From NCBI GenBank assembly GCA_018302205.1, contig JAGVZZ010000040.1, positions 1 through 32,151 of the forward strand: DNA of 32,151 nucleotides, read 5' to 3'. The DNA comes from Candidatus Woesearchaeota archaeon (GTDB lineage Archaea; Nanobdellota; Nanobdellia; SCGC-AAA011-G17; GW2011-AR17). The notes beneath the pieces are model-generated. The model was not told the origin of the DNA. It did not search any database and saw only the letters and a program-made list of their open reading frames with translations. The position numbers and the translations under genes were made by a program. Position 1 is the stretch's first letter. Each line of letters opens with the position of its first letter. Of the stretch, positions 31,962-32,151 are shown in pieces.

Positions 31962-32151
31962 TATTTTGTATATGTAGCTCCTAAATTGAGCAATTCTTTT
32001 CCTGTTTCATTTAATGCAGCAGTTTCTAAAAATACATGGCTTGAGGTTAAATCATCAATTTCATCAAGTGCAGCTCTACAAATATTGTCTTCACATCTTC
32101 TTGGAATAAATCCGATTAAATAAGTTGAATCTTTATCAAATTCTGGGTCTT
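31958..32151 (-). CDS. Partial CDS, C-terminal end of an unrecognised protein
   Basis: The frame is open from the right edge of the window to a TAA at 31958, giving about 64 codons. The peptide includes STYLIGFIPRRCEDNICRAA, then LDEIDDLTSSHVFLETAALN and a short tail ending GATYTKY. It looks soluble and mixed alpha/beta, with two Cys close together. No family is recognised from this fragment. It overlaps the end of topA by 4 nt in convergent orientation, a packing seen repeatedly in this window. Confidence 0.6.
   Translation of the reverse strand, partial: DPEFDKDSTYLIGFIPRRCEDNICRAALDEIDDLTSSHVFLETAALNETGKELLNLGATYTKY

Noticed and set aside
1-32151. tRNA or rRNA genes
   Set aside because: I looked in all intergenic regions for T-loop (GGTTCRANNCC-like) and rRNA-like sequence and saw none; a covariance search would be decisive.

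Overview
This AT-rich window (roughly one-third G+C by eye) is archaeal chromosomal DNA, most likely from a DPANN-type lineage near Woesearchaeota/Pacearchaeota. It carries an Orc1/Cdc6 initiator, both subunits of the archaea-specific DNA polymerase D, a membrane-anchored LonB protease, a PRC-barrel protein and a tandem Lrp/AsnC regulator. Most genes have a TATA-like box about 25 bp before the start codon, the pattern expected for leaderless transcripts. The lineage is inferred from gene content only.

Layout. 1-2449: the end of a small membrane/coiled-coil gene, a XerA-like tyrosine recombinase, a histidine phosphatase and a coiled-coil/winged-helix protein. 2450-3783: the most unusual part. 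Two unrelated families of 11-bp iterons (NNNRTCTTAAC, 15 units; GTGTCGRA, 15 units) lie upstream of, and in one case inside, two genes that both encode a coiled coil followed by a winged helix. 3784-7187: a possible SecB-fold protein, a small winged-helix regulator, LonB, a PRC-barrel protein and a small membrane protein. 7188-7704: the probable chromosomal replication origin, with ORB-like sites and an AT-rich unwinding region beside orc1/cdc6. 7705-14618: orc1/cdc6, PolD small subunit (DP1), a convergent lipoprotein gene and PolD large subunit (DP2, ending in a PIP box). 14615-18058: a deoxyribosyltransferase-like protein, PRPP synthetase, a winged-helix regulator and seryl-tRNA synthetase, which is split by a perfect 47-bp tandem duplication. 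18104-20560: unrecognised genes and gene remnants. 20637-25042: mutS, mutL (endonuclease type) and a small gene. 25043-29793: a double Lrp regulator divergent from a radical SAM gene with a 47-residue ORF in front, then a membrane protein, an unknown protein and a secreted protein. 29835-32151: topoisomerase IA and the end of an unknown gene.

How it fits together. The window is an origin-proximal replication and repair neighbourhood: initiator, replicative polymerase, PRPP supply, mismatch repair and a topoisomerase. The iteron locus lies about 5 kb from the origin. Its geometry (phased 11-bp repeats in clusters around a TATA-like box, next to candidate DNA-binding coiled-coil proteins) resembles plasmid centromeres such as R1 parC. 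I propose it as a candidate undescribed archaeal segregation or nucleoprotein-assembly locus. Autoregulatory operators or an integrated plasmid's origin remain plausible alternatives.
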